The notes below the pieces were generated by a model. That model worked only from the letters and a program-made list of their open reading frames with translations, did no database searches and was not told the origin of the DNA. The position numbers and the translations under genes were made by a program. Shown piece after piece: positions 7,024-13,310 of a DNA stretch of 29,449 nt. Where the stretch lies: positions 1-29,449 of the forward strand of contig JBHJGX010000019.1 of NCBI GenBank assembly GCA_050331395.1. Direction: 5' to 3'. How positions within the stretch are numbered: position 1 is the first letter of the stretch; each line of letters opens with the position of its first letter. This DNA comes from Thermohalobaculum sp050331395 (GTDB lineage: Bacteria; Pseudomonadota; Alphaproteobacteria; Rhodobacterales; Rhodobacteraceae).

Positions 7024-7959
7024 TCAGAGCGCGTGGTCCCAGCGCGACGGCACGAAGCGATAGCCTTCGCCCGCGCGGGTCACATGGCCGAAACTCGGGA
7101 AATCGAGATGGCTGCCGGCGATCTCGAGCCGGTCCGCCGCCACCTGGTCGAGGATCCGCGCCCGGGTCGCCGCCGCCATCGGCTGATCGACGTCAAACGG
7201 GATCGACAGCGCCGGCCTGGGGAACTGCACCGGCCCGATATGCACGATATCGGCCCAGAGAAGGAGGCTCTCCCCGGCGCTCTCGAGCATGAGCCCGGTA
7301 TGCCCCGGCGTGTGGCCGGGCAGATGCATCGCCGTGAGCCCCGGCGCAATCTCGGCGCCGTCCTCGATGAGCGTGGTCCGCTCCGCATAGGGCGCGATGG
7401 CCGCCCGCGCCGCCCGGACAAAGCTCTGGGTCTGGTCGTCGGCGCCGGTAAAGTTCGCGTCCTCGGTCCAGAAGGCGTGCTCGGCCGCGTGCATGACCAG
7501 CTCCGCATTCGGGAAGACCGCCGCGCCGTCCCGGGCATAAAGGCCCACATGGTCGGGATGGGCATGGGTCGTGAAAAGCGTGTCGACCGTGGAGGGGTCG
7601 ATCCCCGCCGCCTCGACCGCGCCGTCGAGATGCCCCGCCGTCGGGCCGAAGGCCGAGGCTGCGCCGCCGTCGATCATCACGGTGCGCCCGCCGGTCTCGA
7701 TCAAATAGGCGTTGATCGAGGTGTCGACGGCGGTGCCCGAAAGAAACGCCTCGGCGACGAGGGCAGCGTTCGTCTCCGGGTCCGAGCCGGTCAGCATATT
7801 GGCGTCGAGGGCGATCGCGCCGTCGAGGAGCGCGGTCACGGTCGCCTCGCCGATGCCGCGGCGGTAGACGCCGGCGACTTGGGTGCGGGCGCCGAGGGGC
7901 GTCGCGGTGAGGGTGAGGAGGGCGGCCGATTGGCCGAGAACGATGCGTCTCGTGGGCAT
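7024..7959 (-). CDS. Exported MBL-fold metallohydrolase
   Basis: This 311-residue protein is of the metallo-beta-lactamase superfamily. The metal-binding motif H132-A-H134-P-D136-H137 is intact. A later His is present in HLPGHTPGHTG, as are the Asp in LLLWADIVH and a final His region (GSHLDFPSFGHV). The overall pattern is closest in my memory to the OPHC2/methyl-parathion-hydrolase and lactonase branch. The N-terminus TRRIVLGQSAALLTLTATPLGA has a twin-arginine followed by a hydrophobic stretch, suggesting Tat export to the periplasm after folding with zinc. ATG 7959 has CAGGAGAAA upstream; the open frame extends further without signals. Its natural substrate (lactone, phosphotriester or other ester) cannot be deduced. 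It appears to be a single gene, 98 bases after the next upstream coding region. Confidence 0.87.
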   Translation of the reverse strand: MPTRRIVLGQSAALLTLTATPLGARTQVAGVYRRGIGEATVTALLDGAIALDANMLTGSDPETNAALVAEAFLSGTAVDTSINAYLIETGGRTVMIDGGAASAFGPTAGHLDGAVEAAGIDPSTVDTLFTTHAHPDHVGLYARDGAAVFPNAELVMHAAEHAFWTEDANFTGADDQTQSFVRAARAAIAPYAERTTLIEDGAEIAPGLTAMHLPGHTPGHTGLMLESAGESLLLWADIVHIGPVQFPRPALSIPFDVDQPMAAATRARILDQVAADRLEIAGSHLDFPSFGHVTRAGEGYRFVPSRWDHAL

Positions 7960-8057
7960 GAGGTTTCTCCTGTGGCTTTGGAGCGCAGGCTCCGCTGTCA
8001 AGTCTACCACGCACCCCGTGACAGGAGTTTTGCAGCTTGGCGCGATCGGTCGGGCGG

Positions 8058-8567
8058 TCACGAACTCCAGAAATAATTGACGGTCTTCGGCCGGAACCGC
8101 GCGTCGAGCGCCTTGCTCTCGGCGACGATCCGGCCGATGCGGGCCATCAGATCCTCGTGCAACACGGGCAGCCGGTTCGAGCCCGCCATCGCCGCCTCCT
8201 GACATTCGGCGATGGTGGCATCGACCGCGTGAAGCTCGGTGGTGAGCCGCAGCATGCGCTCGGCCTCGGCGTCGGTAATCCGGTGAAAGTCCTCGGGGCC
8301 ATAGGCGATCAGCCCGCGCGACGCGAATTTGGCGTCTTCCAGCGCTTGGCGGGCCGGGATCTCGTCCATGCCGGGGATCTCGGCCAGGAGGGGGAGGGTG
8401 CGCTCGAAATGGCTCTGCGCGTTCTTCAGGGTGCGCGAGAGCCGGCGGTAGTAGAGCGCGCGGTCTTCCTTTTCCCGGACTTTCGAGCCCATGCGGAAAA
8501 GCCAGCTTGCCAGCGCTCCGCCGGCGCCGAGCGCCGCGATCAGGATAAATACGGTGCCTGCGTCCAT
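8058..8567 (-). CDS. Membrane-anchored protein of unknown function
   Basis: I do not recognise this 169-residue protein. It has one N-terminal membrane helix (about 3-22, FILIAALGAGGALASWLF), followed by an Arg/Lys-rich boundary (RMGSKVREKEDR). The remaining ~140 residues are helical, charged and Leu/Ala/Glu-rich, consistent with a cytoplasmic coiled or bundle domain anchored to the inner membrane. It ends NYFWSS. ATG 8567 has a good GGGGAGGCGG ribosome site. It lies 75 bases downstream of the Doc toxin gene in the same orientation, so it may be in the same transcript, but nothing in its sequence ties it to the toxin-antitoxin module. Confidence 0.75.
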   Translation of the reverse strand: MDAGTVFILIAALGAGGALASWLFRMGSKVREKEDRALYYRRLSRTLKNAQSHFERTLPLLAEIPGMDEIPARQALEDAKFASRGLIAYGPEDFHRITDAEAERMLRLTTELHAVDATIAECQEAAMAGSNRLPVLHEDLMARIGRIVAESKALDARFRPKTVNYFWSS

Positions 8568-8642
8568 GTCCGCCTCCCCCTGGCGTCTGCGATGAGCCGC
8601 AACATAGGGCAGGGGGCCCGCGCCCGACAGCCCGGGCGCCGC

Positions 8643-9035
8643 TCAGGCGTCCGCAAGAGCATGGGCGTCGAAGAAGGCGGCGAGGGTATCTGTCCCGTTC
8701 TCGCCCCGAATGACCGCCATTCCGGCCTCGAAAGCCGCCCGTTCCGGCGCGTCGAGATACCAGCCGTTAAGGTCCAGAAACACGACGGCCGCCAGCCAGG
8801 CCAGCCGCTTGTTTCCATCCACCAAGGATTGGCGCGTCGCGATCCCCTCGAACATCAGGGCGGTGAGATGGAAGGGGGAGGCGTCGGGCTCATCCTCTGC
8901 AACGAGCCGGGCCTGGTCGAACCCTGCCGCGAGTGCATCCGGCGCGGCGATGACCAACTCCGCGCCGGCTTCCTTCATCTGGCATTTCAGAACAGCGAGG
9001 ATCGCCTGTGGCTCCGGCCACTCATAGTTCGTCAC
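8643..9035 (-). CDS. Doc/Fic-family toxin with altered catalytic motif
   Basis: This 130-residue protein is of the death-on-curing (Doc) branch of the Fic fold. P1 Doc phosphorylates EF-Tu and stops translation. The helix-loop-helix signature is QSLVDGNKRLAWLAAVVFLDLNG (69 onward). The D73-G74-N75-K76-R77 part is conserved, but position 69, where the family has the catalytic His (HxFxDxNKR), is Gln. The downstream fold segment AAVVFLDLNGWYLDAP is normal. The protein is therefore either catalytically impaired, a different chemistry, or a subfamily variant. The GTG start at 9035 overlaps the antitoxin stop by GTGA, the classic coupling of a type II toxin-antitoxin operon. I see no frameshift or truncation. 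Confidence 0.85.
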   Translation of the reverse strand: MTNYEWPEPQAILAVLKCQMKEAGAELVIAAPDALAAGFDQARLVAEDEPDASPFHLTALMFEGIATRQSLVDGNKRLAWLAAVVFLDLNGWYLDAPERAAFEAGMAVIRGENGTDTLAAFFDAHALADA

Positions 9036-9259
9036 TGCCCGAAGAGTTTGAGGGTATGGGCGTAGCGCGCCGCCATCCGCTCTGCCGAGCGCCGCGTCCG
9101 CTCATAGCGCGAGTCGGCCTTGGCGACGGTCATCCGCCCATCCTCGACGGTCACAGAAACTTCGCTGCCGATCTCGGCGTCGAGCGCACGAAGCTCGTCG
9201 CGGGACACTGGGACGAACGCCCCATTCCCATGTCGCTTGATCTGCTTCATCGCCTTCAT
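9032..9259 (-). CDS. AbrB/MazE-type antitoxin of the Doc module
   Basis: This antitoxin has about 75 residues. The N-terminal half (KQIKRHGNGAFVPVSRDEL and EIGSEVSVTVEDGRMTVAKA) is a swapped-hairpin AbrB/SpoVT DNA-binding domain. The C-terminal half (RYERTRRSAERMAARYAHTL) is a basic amphipathic helix, as expected for toxin neutralisation. I start at ATG 9259 (GGGAAG upstream, 10 bases); ATG 9250 is an alternative giving 72 residues. The longer frame to 9403 has no start signals and passes through the promoter. It overlaps the toxin gene by GTGA and lies just downstream of a pair of direct repeats (9291-9310) covering the -10 region, so autoregulation is likely. In P1 the partner is Phd; here an AbrB-fold antitoxin takes its place, a common swap. 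Confidence 0.83.
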   Translation of the reverse strand: MKAMKQIKRHGNGAFVPVSRDELRALDAEIGSEVSVTVEDGRMTVAKADSRYERTRRSAERMAARYAHTLKLFGQ

Positions 9260-9287
9260 GTCAGCACTTCCCGATTGCAACACGTCT

Positions 9288-9310
9288 ATTGTACATACAC
9301 TCGTACATAC
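9288..9310 (-). promoter_or_regulatory. Promoter/operator of the AbrB-Doc operon
   Basis: GTACATAC occurs twice as a direct repeat (9291-9298 and 9303-9310), separated by 4 bases, a 12-base period close to one helical turn. On the minus strand the inner copy overlaps a good -10 hexamer TACAAT (9293-9288), about 30 bases before the antitoxin start. No convincing -35 is seen at 16-18 bases. Antitoxin binding here would block RNA polymerase. Confidence 0.5.
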
Positions 9311-9593
9311 GGAGACACAAGCGGAGGTCTGGACACCCGCCCCGCGAGCCCATGCGGCCGCGGCCGGTGGCGCTCTCGACCCAGTGGAGGAAAGGCCTCG
9401 CAAGCCTTCGCCCGATTAGATATACAGTCAGAGCGGTCCCGTCACCATGTCGAGGACCATCCGCCCCATGATCATGCGTAAGGCGCAGACCCCCTTTATA
9501 TTCTCATTCCACAGAGTCGTGCTTTTCGCAATCTCAACGCGGAAGCTTCAATGGCATTGGTCGGAGTGGGCGAATGATGGCTGAGGAAAAAAT
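9311..9593. other. Intergenic junction before the AT-rich orphan
   Basis: This is a long non-coding stretch between the toxin-antitoxin promoter and the orphan gene. The left part (to about 9480) has host-like GC content; from about 9490 composition falls (TTTATATTCTCATTCC). A short minus-strand frame at 9426-9476 (15 codons) lacks a ribosome site. I see no tRNA, terminator or insertion-sequence ends. The orphan's promoter is presumably in 9490-9580 but no clear hexamer pair stands out. Confidence 0.5.
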
Positions 9594-10289
9594 ATGACTG
9601 AAACCCCAGGAAATTGGACAACAAAGTACAAGGATTGGTTTTCAGTAATTACACCAATTGTATTTGGAATATCTGCTCTTTTTGTTTCTTTGGCATCCTA
9701 CGTAGTATCCACAAGTCAGAGGGAGATTGCGGAATTGCAGTATCAAGTTGCCCGAACGCGCGTGTCACCACATTTCGATCTCACGGAGCGTTATATTATT
9801 GATCCAAAAACGCAAAAGGCAACAGGCCGAGATCTCATCATAACTAACCATGGAAGCCCAATGCACAACATAAAAATATCAACTTGGGAGCTTTTGAAAA
9901 TCGAATTTGATCGAGATCCAAATACGCCTCTCTTTCGAGAAGTTGCGGACTACTATGTAGTAACGGAAATGTCAGGTGAGCCGACGGGGAAAATTGCACA
10001 TATTACTGGTGATAGTGATAATAATATTGTGTTCGCAAGCGCGTATTTTGAGGTCATGGATACAAAAGAGTATCAAGATAACCCCTTCTGGTCCGAGATT
10101 GTAGTGTTAGTAAAAATACAGTATACAAATCTATTTGGCGAAATACAGTATGAGTATTTTCTGGAAGGAAAAAAAATAAATAAATATTCATTTGAATTAT
10201 TATTGAGCTCGGCAAGAAAACTTCCAATGATCGGGATGCGAGATATTTCGGCGGACCTCATAGTGCACACAGCAAGTGGTGCCAAATGA
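9594..10289 (+). CDS. AT-rich orphan membrane-anchored protein, unknown function
   Basis: I do not recognise this 231-residue protein. One membrane helix (about 17-39, SVITPIVFGISALFVSLASYVV) is followed by a short helix (SQREIAELQYQVARTR, 41-56) and then a beta-rich soluble domain to the end. The N-in/C-out or C-in orientation is not clear. Composition is foreign: bases 9661-9720 are 37% GC and 10141-10200 only 18%, against neighbours well above 60%. Codons are correspondingly A/T-ending (AAA, ATA, TAT). GAGGAAAAAAT provides the ribosome site. Its stop codon directly abuts the convergent ettA stop with no spacer. Together with the neighbouring toxin-antitoxin pair this looks like a small horizontally acquired insertion. 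A defence or membrane-stress role is conceivable but not shown. Confidence 0.8.
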   Translation: MTETPGNWTTKYKDWFSVITPIVFGISALFVSLASYVVSTSQREIAELQYQVARTRVSPHFDLTERYIIDPKTQKATGRDLIITNHGSPMHNIKISTWELLKIEFDRDPNTPLFREVADYYVVTEMSGEPTGKIAHITGDSDNNIVFASAYFEVMDTKEYQDNPFWSEIVVLVKIQYTNLFGEIQYEYFLEGKKINKYSFELLLSSARKLPMIGMRDISADLIVHTASGAK

Positions 10290-11957
10290 TCACCACGTGA
10301 ACTTCTTGTATTTGATGCGTTTCGGTTCGACGGCGTCGGGGCCGAGGCGGCGGATTTTATCCTCTTCATAGGCCTCGAAATTGCCTTCGAACCATTCCAC
10401 ATGCGCATCGCCTTCAAAGGCCAAGATGTGCGTGCAGAGCCGGTCGAGGAAAAACCGATCGTGGCTGATGATGACCGCACAGCCCGCAAAGTCTTCGAGC
10501 GCATCCTCGAGCGCTCGCAAGGTCTCCACGTCCAAATCATTTGTCGGCTCGTCAAGCAAAAGCACATTGCCGCCCGAGCGTAAAAGCTTGGCCATGTGCA
10601 CGCGATTGCGTTCCCCGCCCGACAAGAGCCCGATCTTCTTCTGCTGGTCACCGCCCTTGAAGTTGAAGGCACCGCAATAGGCCCGGCTCGGCATCTCCGC
10701 ATCGCCCAACTTGATGATGTCGAGCCCGTCGGAGATCTCCTCCCAGACCGTCTTGGCGCTGTCGAGCGCGTCGCGGGACTGGTCCACATAGGAGAGTTTG
10801 ACCGTGTCGCCGAATTCGATGCTGCCGGCATCGGGCCCTTCCTGCCCGGTGAGCATGCGGAAGAGCGTCGATTTGCCGGCGCCGTTCGGCCCGATCACGC
10901 CGACGATCCCGCCGGGCGGCAGCGAAAAGGTCAAGTCGTCGATCAGCAGCCGGTCCTCATACCCTTTCCGCAGGTGCTCCACGTCGATCACCCGGTTGCC
11001 GAGGCGGGGCCCGTTCGGGATCACGATCTGCGCCCGGCCGACGCGTTCGCGCTCGGACTGGTTGGCCATATCGTTATAGGCCTTGATGCGCGCCTTGGAT
11101 TTCGCCTGGCGCGCCTTTGCGCCGGCGCGGATCCAGTCGAGCTCGCGTTCCAGCGTCTTTTGCCGGGCCTTATCCTCGCGGGCCTCTTGTTCGAGGCGCT
11201 TGGCCTTCTGCTCGAGCCAGGAGGAATAGTTCCCCTCCCATGGGATGCCGCGGCCGCGGTCGAGCTCAAGGATCCAGCCGGTGATGTCGTCGAGGAAATA
11301 CCGGTCGTGGGTAACGATCAGGATAGTGCCCTTGTACTCGATCAGGTGTTTCTGAAGCCAGGCGATGGTCTCGGCATCGAGGTGGTTCGTCGGCTCGTCG
11401 AGAAGCAGCATGTCGGGCGCTTCGAGGAGGAGCTTACAAAGCGCAACGCGGCGCTTCTCGCCGCCCGAGAGCGTTTCGACATTCGCGTGGTCCGGCGGGC
11501 AGCGGAGCGCTTCCATGGCAACGTCGACCTGGGCGTCCAAGTCCCAGAGGTTCTCGGCGTCGATCTGGTCCTGGAGCGCGGTCATCTCCTCCATCAGCTC
11601 GTCCGAGTATTCCTCGGCGACCTTCATGGCGACCTCGTTGTACCGATCGAGCTTGCCCTGTTTTTCGGCGACGCCCAGCATGACGTTGCCCCGCACGTCG
11701 AGGGCAGCGTCGAGCTGAGGCTCCTGGGGCAAGTAGCCGACGCGGGCACCCTTGGCCGCCCAGGCCTCGCCGGTGAAGTCCTTGTCCTGCCCGGACATGA
11801 TGCGCATCAGCGTCGACTTACCGGCACCATTGACGCCGACGACGCCGATTTTCACCCCGGGCAAAAACGACAGGCGAATATTCTCAAAGCATTTCTTGCC
11901 GCCCGGATAGGTCTTGGAGACCCCGTCCATGTGATAGACATATTGGTAGGACGCCAT
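10290..11957 (-). CDS. Energy-dependent translational throttle protein EttA (ABC-F ATPase)
   Basis: This is a soluble ABC-F protein of 555 residues. It has two nucleotide-binding domains: Walker A GVNGAGKST (41-49) and GPNGAGKST (about 354), signatures LSGGEKRRVALCKLL and LSGGERNRVHMAKLL, and Walker B LLLDEPTNHLD and LLLDEPTNDLD. An inter-domain linker rich in Arg/Lys (AKARQAKSKARIKAYNDM) inserts into the ribosome in EttA, and an arm insertion is present in domain 1. EttA binds the ribosomal E site and gates entry into elongation according to ADP/ATP ratio. The C-terminus RIKYKKFTW matches the EttA family. The length is normal and the start is ATG 11957. It converges exactly on the AT-rich orphan with no room for a separate terminator. 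Confidence 0.97.
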   Translation of the reverse strand: MASYQYVYHMDGVSKTYPGGKKCFENIRLSFLPGVKIGVVGVNGAGKSTLMRIMSGQDKDFTGEAWAAKGARVGYLPQEPQLDAALDVRGNVMLGVAEKQGKLDRYNEVAMKVAEEYSDELMEEMTALQDQIDAENLWDLDAQVDVAMEALRCPPDHANVETLSGGEKRRVALCKLLLEAPDMLLLDEPTNHLDAETIAWLQKHLIEYKGTILIVTHDRYFLDDITGWILELDRGRGIPWEGNYSSWLEQKAKRLEQEAREDKARQKTLERELDWIRAGAKARQAKSKARIKAYNDMANQSERERVGRAQIVIPNGPRLGNRVIDVEHLRKGYEDRLLIDDLTFSLPPGGIVGVIGPNGAGKSTLFRMLTGQEGPDAGSIEFGDTVKLSYVDQSRDALDSAKTVWEEISDGLDIIKLGDAEMPSRAYCGAFNFKGGDQQKKIGLLSGGERNRVHMAKLLRSGGNVLLLDEPTNDLDVETLRALEDALEDFAGCAVIISHDRFFLDRLCTHILAFEGDAHVEWFEGNFEAYEEDKIRRLGPDAVEPKRIKYKKFTW

Positions 11958-12050
11958 CCGCTTTGCCTCTCTCGTCTGCCGGAAGTCCCCGGTGATAGAG
12001 CGGCTTCGGCGGGCTTGGCAACGCCCCGGGCCGGAAAATCGGCCGGGCCG

Positions 12051-12518
12051 TCACTGCGGCGCGAGACGGATCTCCAGCGTACCCGCAGGCCGATCGGGGT
12101 CGTCGAGCGGCCGGATCAGGACCTCGGCGCCCGGGCGGAGCGCCGTCAGCGTCCGCGCCAGACGGATGGCGTCGTCGCTGCCGTCGGCGCCGAGAAAGCG
12201 CACCTCGTCCGTGGCAGGTGCCCGATCCGAGAGACCTCGGCGTTGCGAGACGACCGGCCAGCCGCGAATGAAGAGCGTTTCGGCGAAGGATACCGCCTCG
12301 GCCGCGGGGGTCGTCGCCGGCAAGACGAGCTCGACCGGCCCCGGATAGGGTGCGGCGACGACCCGGGACAGCCGCTCGAGCAGCGCGTCGGTCGCGTGCG
12401 GCGAAAGCGAGGCCGGCGAGACGCCCTCGGCCCCCGCGGCCGGTCCGATCAGCAGTGCCCAGAGCGGGACGGCCTTCAGAAACTGAGCGACGCCTGTGGC
12501 GGCAAGGGGGATGGGCAT
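12051..12518 (-). CDS. Small exported protein of unknown function
   Basis: I do not recognise this 155-residue protein. An N-terminal hydrophobic segment (about 8-30, ending GPAAGAEG) looks like a signal peptide. The mature part contains two alpha/beta-like repeats around LERLSRVVAAPYPGPVELVLP and IRLARTLTALRPGAEVLIRPL, and ends LEIRLAPQ. ATG 12518 has GAGGAG upstream; the frame continues to 13106 but that part is antisense to nadD. It precedes ettA by 93 bases on the same strand and may be co-transcribed with it. It is divergent from nadD. Confidence 0.75.
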   Translation of the reverse strand: MPIPLAATGVAQFLKAVPLWALLIGPAAGAEGVSPASLSPHATDALLERLSRVVAAPYPGPVELVLPATTPAAEAVSFAETLFIRGWPVVSQRRGLSDRAPATDEVRFLGADGSDDAIRLARTLTALRPGAEVLIRPLDDPDRPAGTLEIRLAPQ

Positions 12519-12546
12519 TGCGGGGCTCCTCGGTCGTGGTGCTATG

Positions 12547-12567
12547 GGGGCGGCGGGATGCCGCCCC
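12547..12567. repeat. Hairpin in the divergent nadD/unknown spacer
   Basis: GGGGCGGC-GGGAT-GCCGCCCC forms a perfect 8-base-pair stem with a 5-base loop between two divergent genes. There is no T-tract on either side, so it is not a terminator. It could lie in the 5' leader of the minus-strand gene. Confidence 0.45.
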
Positions 12568-12641
12568 TCGATCCCATGAACATCTCCCGAAATGCGCCCG
12601 ATTGAGGGCGGTCTTTGGGCAAAGGCCAGCGCCCCGGCGCA

Positions 12642-12670
12642 TTGACAGAGCCGCGGCCCCCGGGGCGAAT
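12642..12670 (+). promoter_or_regulatory. Candidate nadD promoter
   Basis: A perfect -35 TTGACA (12642-12647) is followed after 17 bases by GCGAAT (12665-12670), matching the last three bases of the -10 consensus. The predicted start would be about 20 bases before the nadD ATG. The weak -10 is common in GC-rich alphaproteobacteria. Confidence 0.4.
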
Positions 12671-12698
12671 GAGCCGTCACGTCCGAAAGGAAACCCCC

Positions 12699-13310
12699 AT
12701 GGCCCGAACCGGCTTTGTCCGCGGCCCGATCGCCACGCCCCAACAGCGGATCGGGCTTCTCGGCGGGTCCTTCGATCCGCCCCATCAGGGCCATGTGCAC
12801 ATTACCCGGTGGGCGCTGCGGACCTTGGCGCTCGATCGGGTGTGGTGGCTGGTGACCCCCGGCAACCCGCTCAAGGCGCATGGGCCGGCCGAGATCGACC
12901 GCCGGGTCGCCGCGTGCCGGGCACTCATCGCCCACCCCCGCGTGGTCGTCACCGATATCGAGCGCCATCTCGGCAGCCCCTACACGGCCGACACGCTCGC
13001 CAAGCTCAGCCGACGCTATCCCGGCACGCGGTTCGTCTGGTTGATGGGAGCGGACAATCTGGTGGGCTTCCATCGGTGGGAAAGCTGGGATTGGGTCATG
13101 CGACACTATCCGGTCGGCGTGCTCGCGCGGCCGGGCGAGCAGCTCCGGGCCGGGCTTTCGCCGGCGGCGCGGCGTTTTGCCAATCGTCGGATGCAGCAGG
13201 GAGGGGCCACATGCCTCGGATACGCAGACGCGCCGCGCTGGGTGCTCTTGACGGGGCCGATGTCCGCCCAGTCCTCGACCGAGATCCGCAACCGGGGCGA
13301 GTGGCCGTGA
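12699..13310 (+). CDS. nadD: Nicotinate-nucleotide adenylyltransferase
   Basis: This 203-residue enzyme joins nicotinate mononucleotide and ATP to make deamido-NAD in NAD biosynthesis. The nucleotidyltransferase signature GGSFDPPHQGHVH (22-34) and the ATP-phosphate motif SSTEIR (192-197) are both present, along with LMGADNLVGFHRWESWD in the centre. ATG 12699 has AAAGGAAA upstream. The protein ends only six residues after SSTEIR, lacking the usual C-terminal helices and LY tail of enterobacterial NadD. From memory the Rhodobacterales enzymes end this way, so I do not regard it as truncated. Its stop overlaps the dacB start by GTGA. Confidence 0.93.
   Translation: MARTGFVRGPIATPQQRIGLLGGSFDPPHQGHVHITRWALRTLALDRVWWLVTPGNPLKAHGPAEIDRRVAACRALIAHPRVVVTDIERHLGSPYTADTLAKLSRRYPGTRFVWLMGADNLVGFHRWESWDWVMRHYPVGVLARPGEQLRAGLSPAARRFANRRMQQGGATCLGYADAPRWVLLTGPMSAQSSTEIRNRGEWP

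Noticed and set aside
9426..9476. 15-codon minus-strand frame rich in Met (starts MIMGRM)
   Set aside because: It has no Shine-Dalgarno sequence and no promoter; likely chance.
10596..12605. Open plus-strand frame of 669 codons opposite ettA
   Set aside because: It is a shadow of the ettA coding strand in GC-rich DNA; ettA has all ABC-F motifs and the shadow has no recognisable motifs or ribosome site.
12350..13306. Long 5' extension of the dacB frame through nadD
   Set aside because: The frame is open only because of GC bias; nadD motifs lie in another frame there, and the GTG at 13307 followed by a signal peptide is a natural start.
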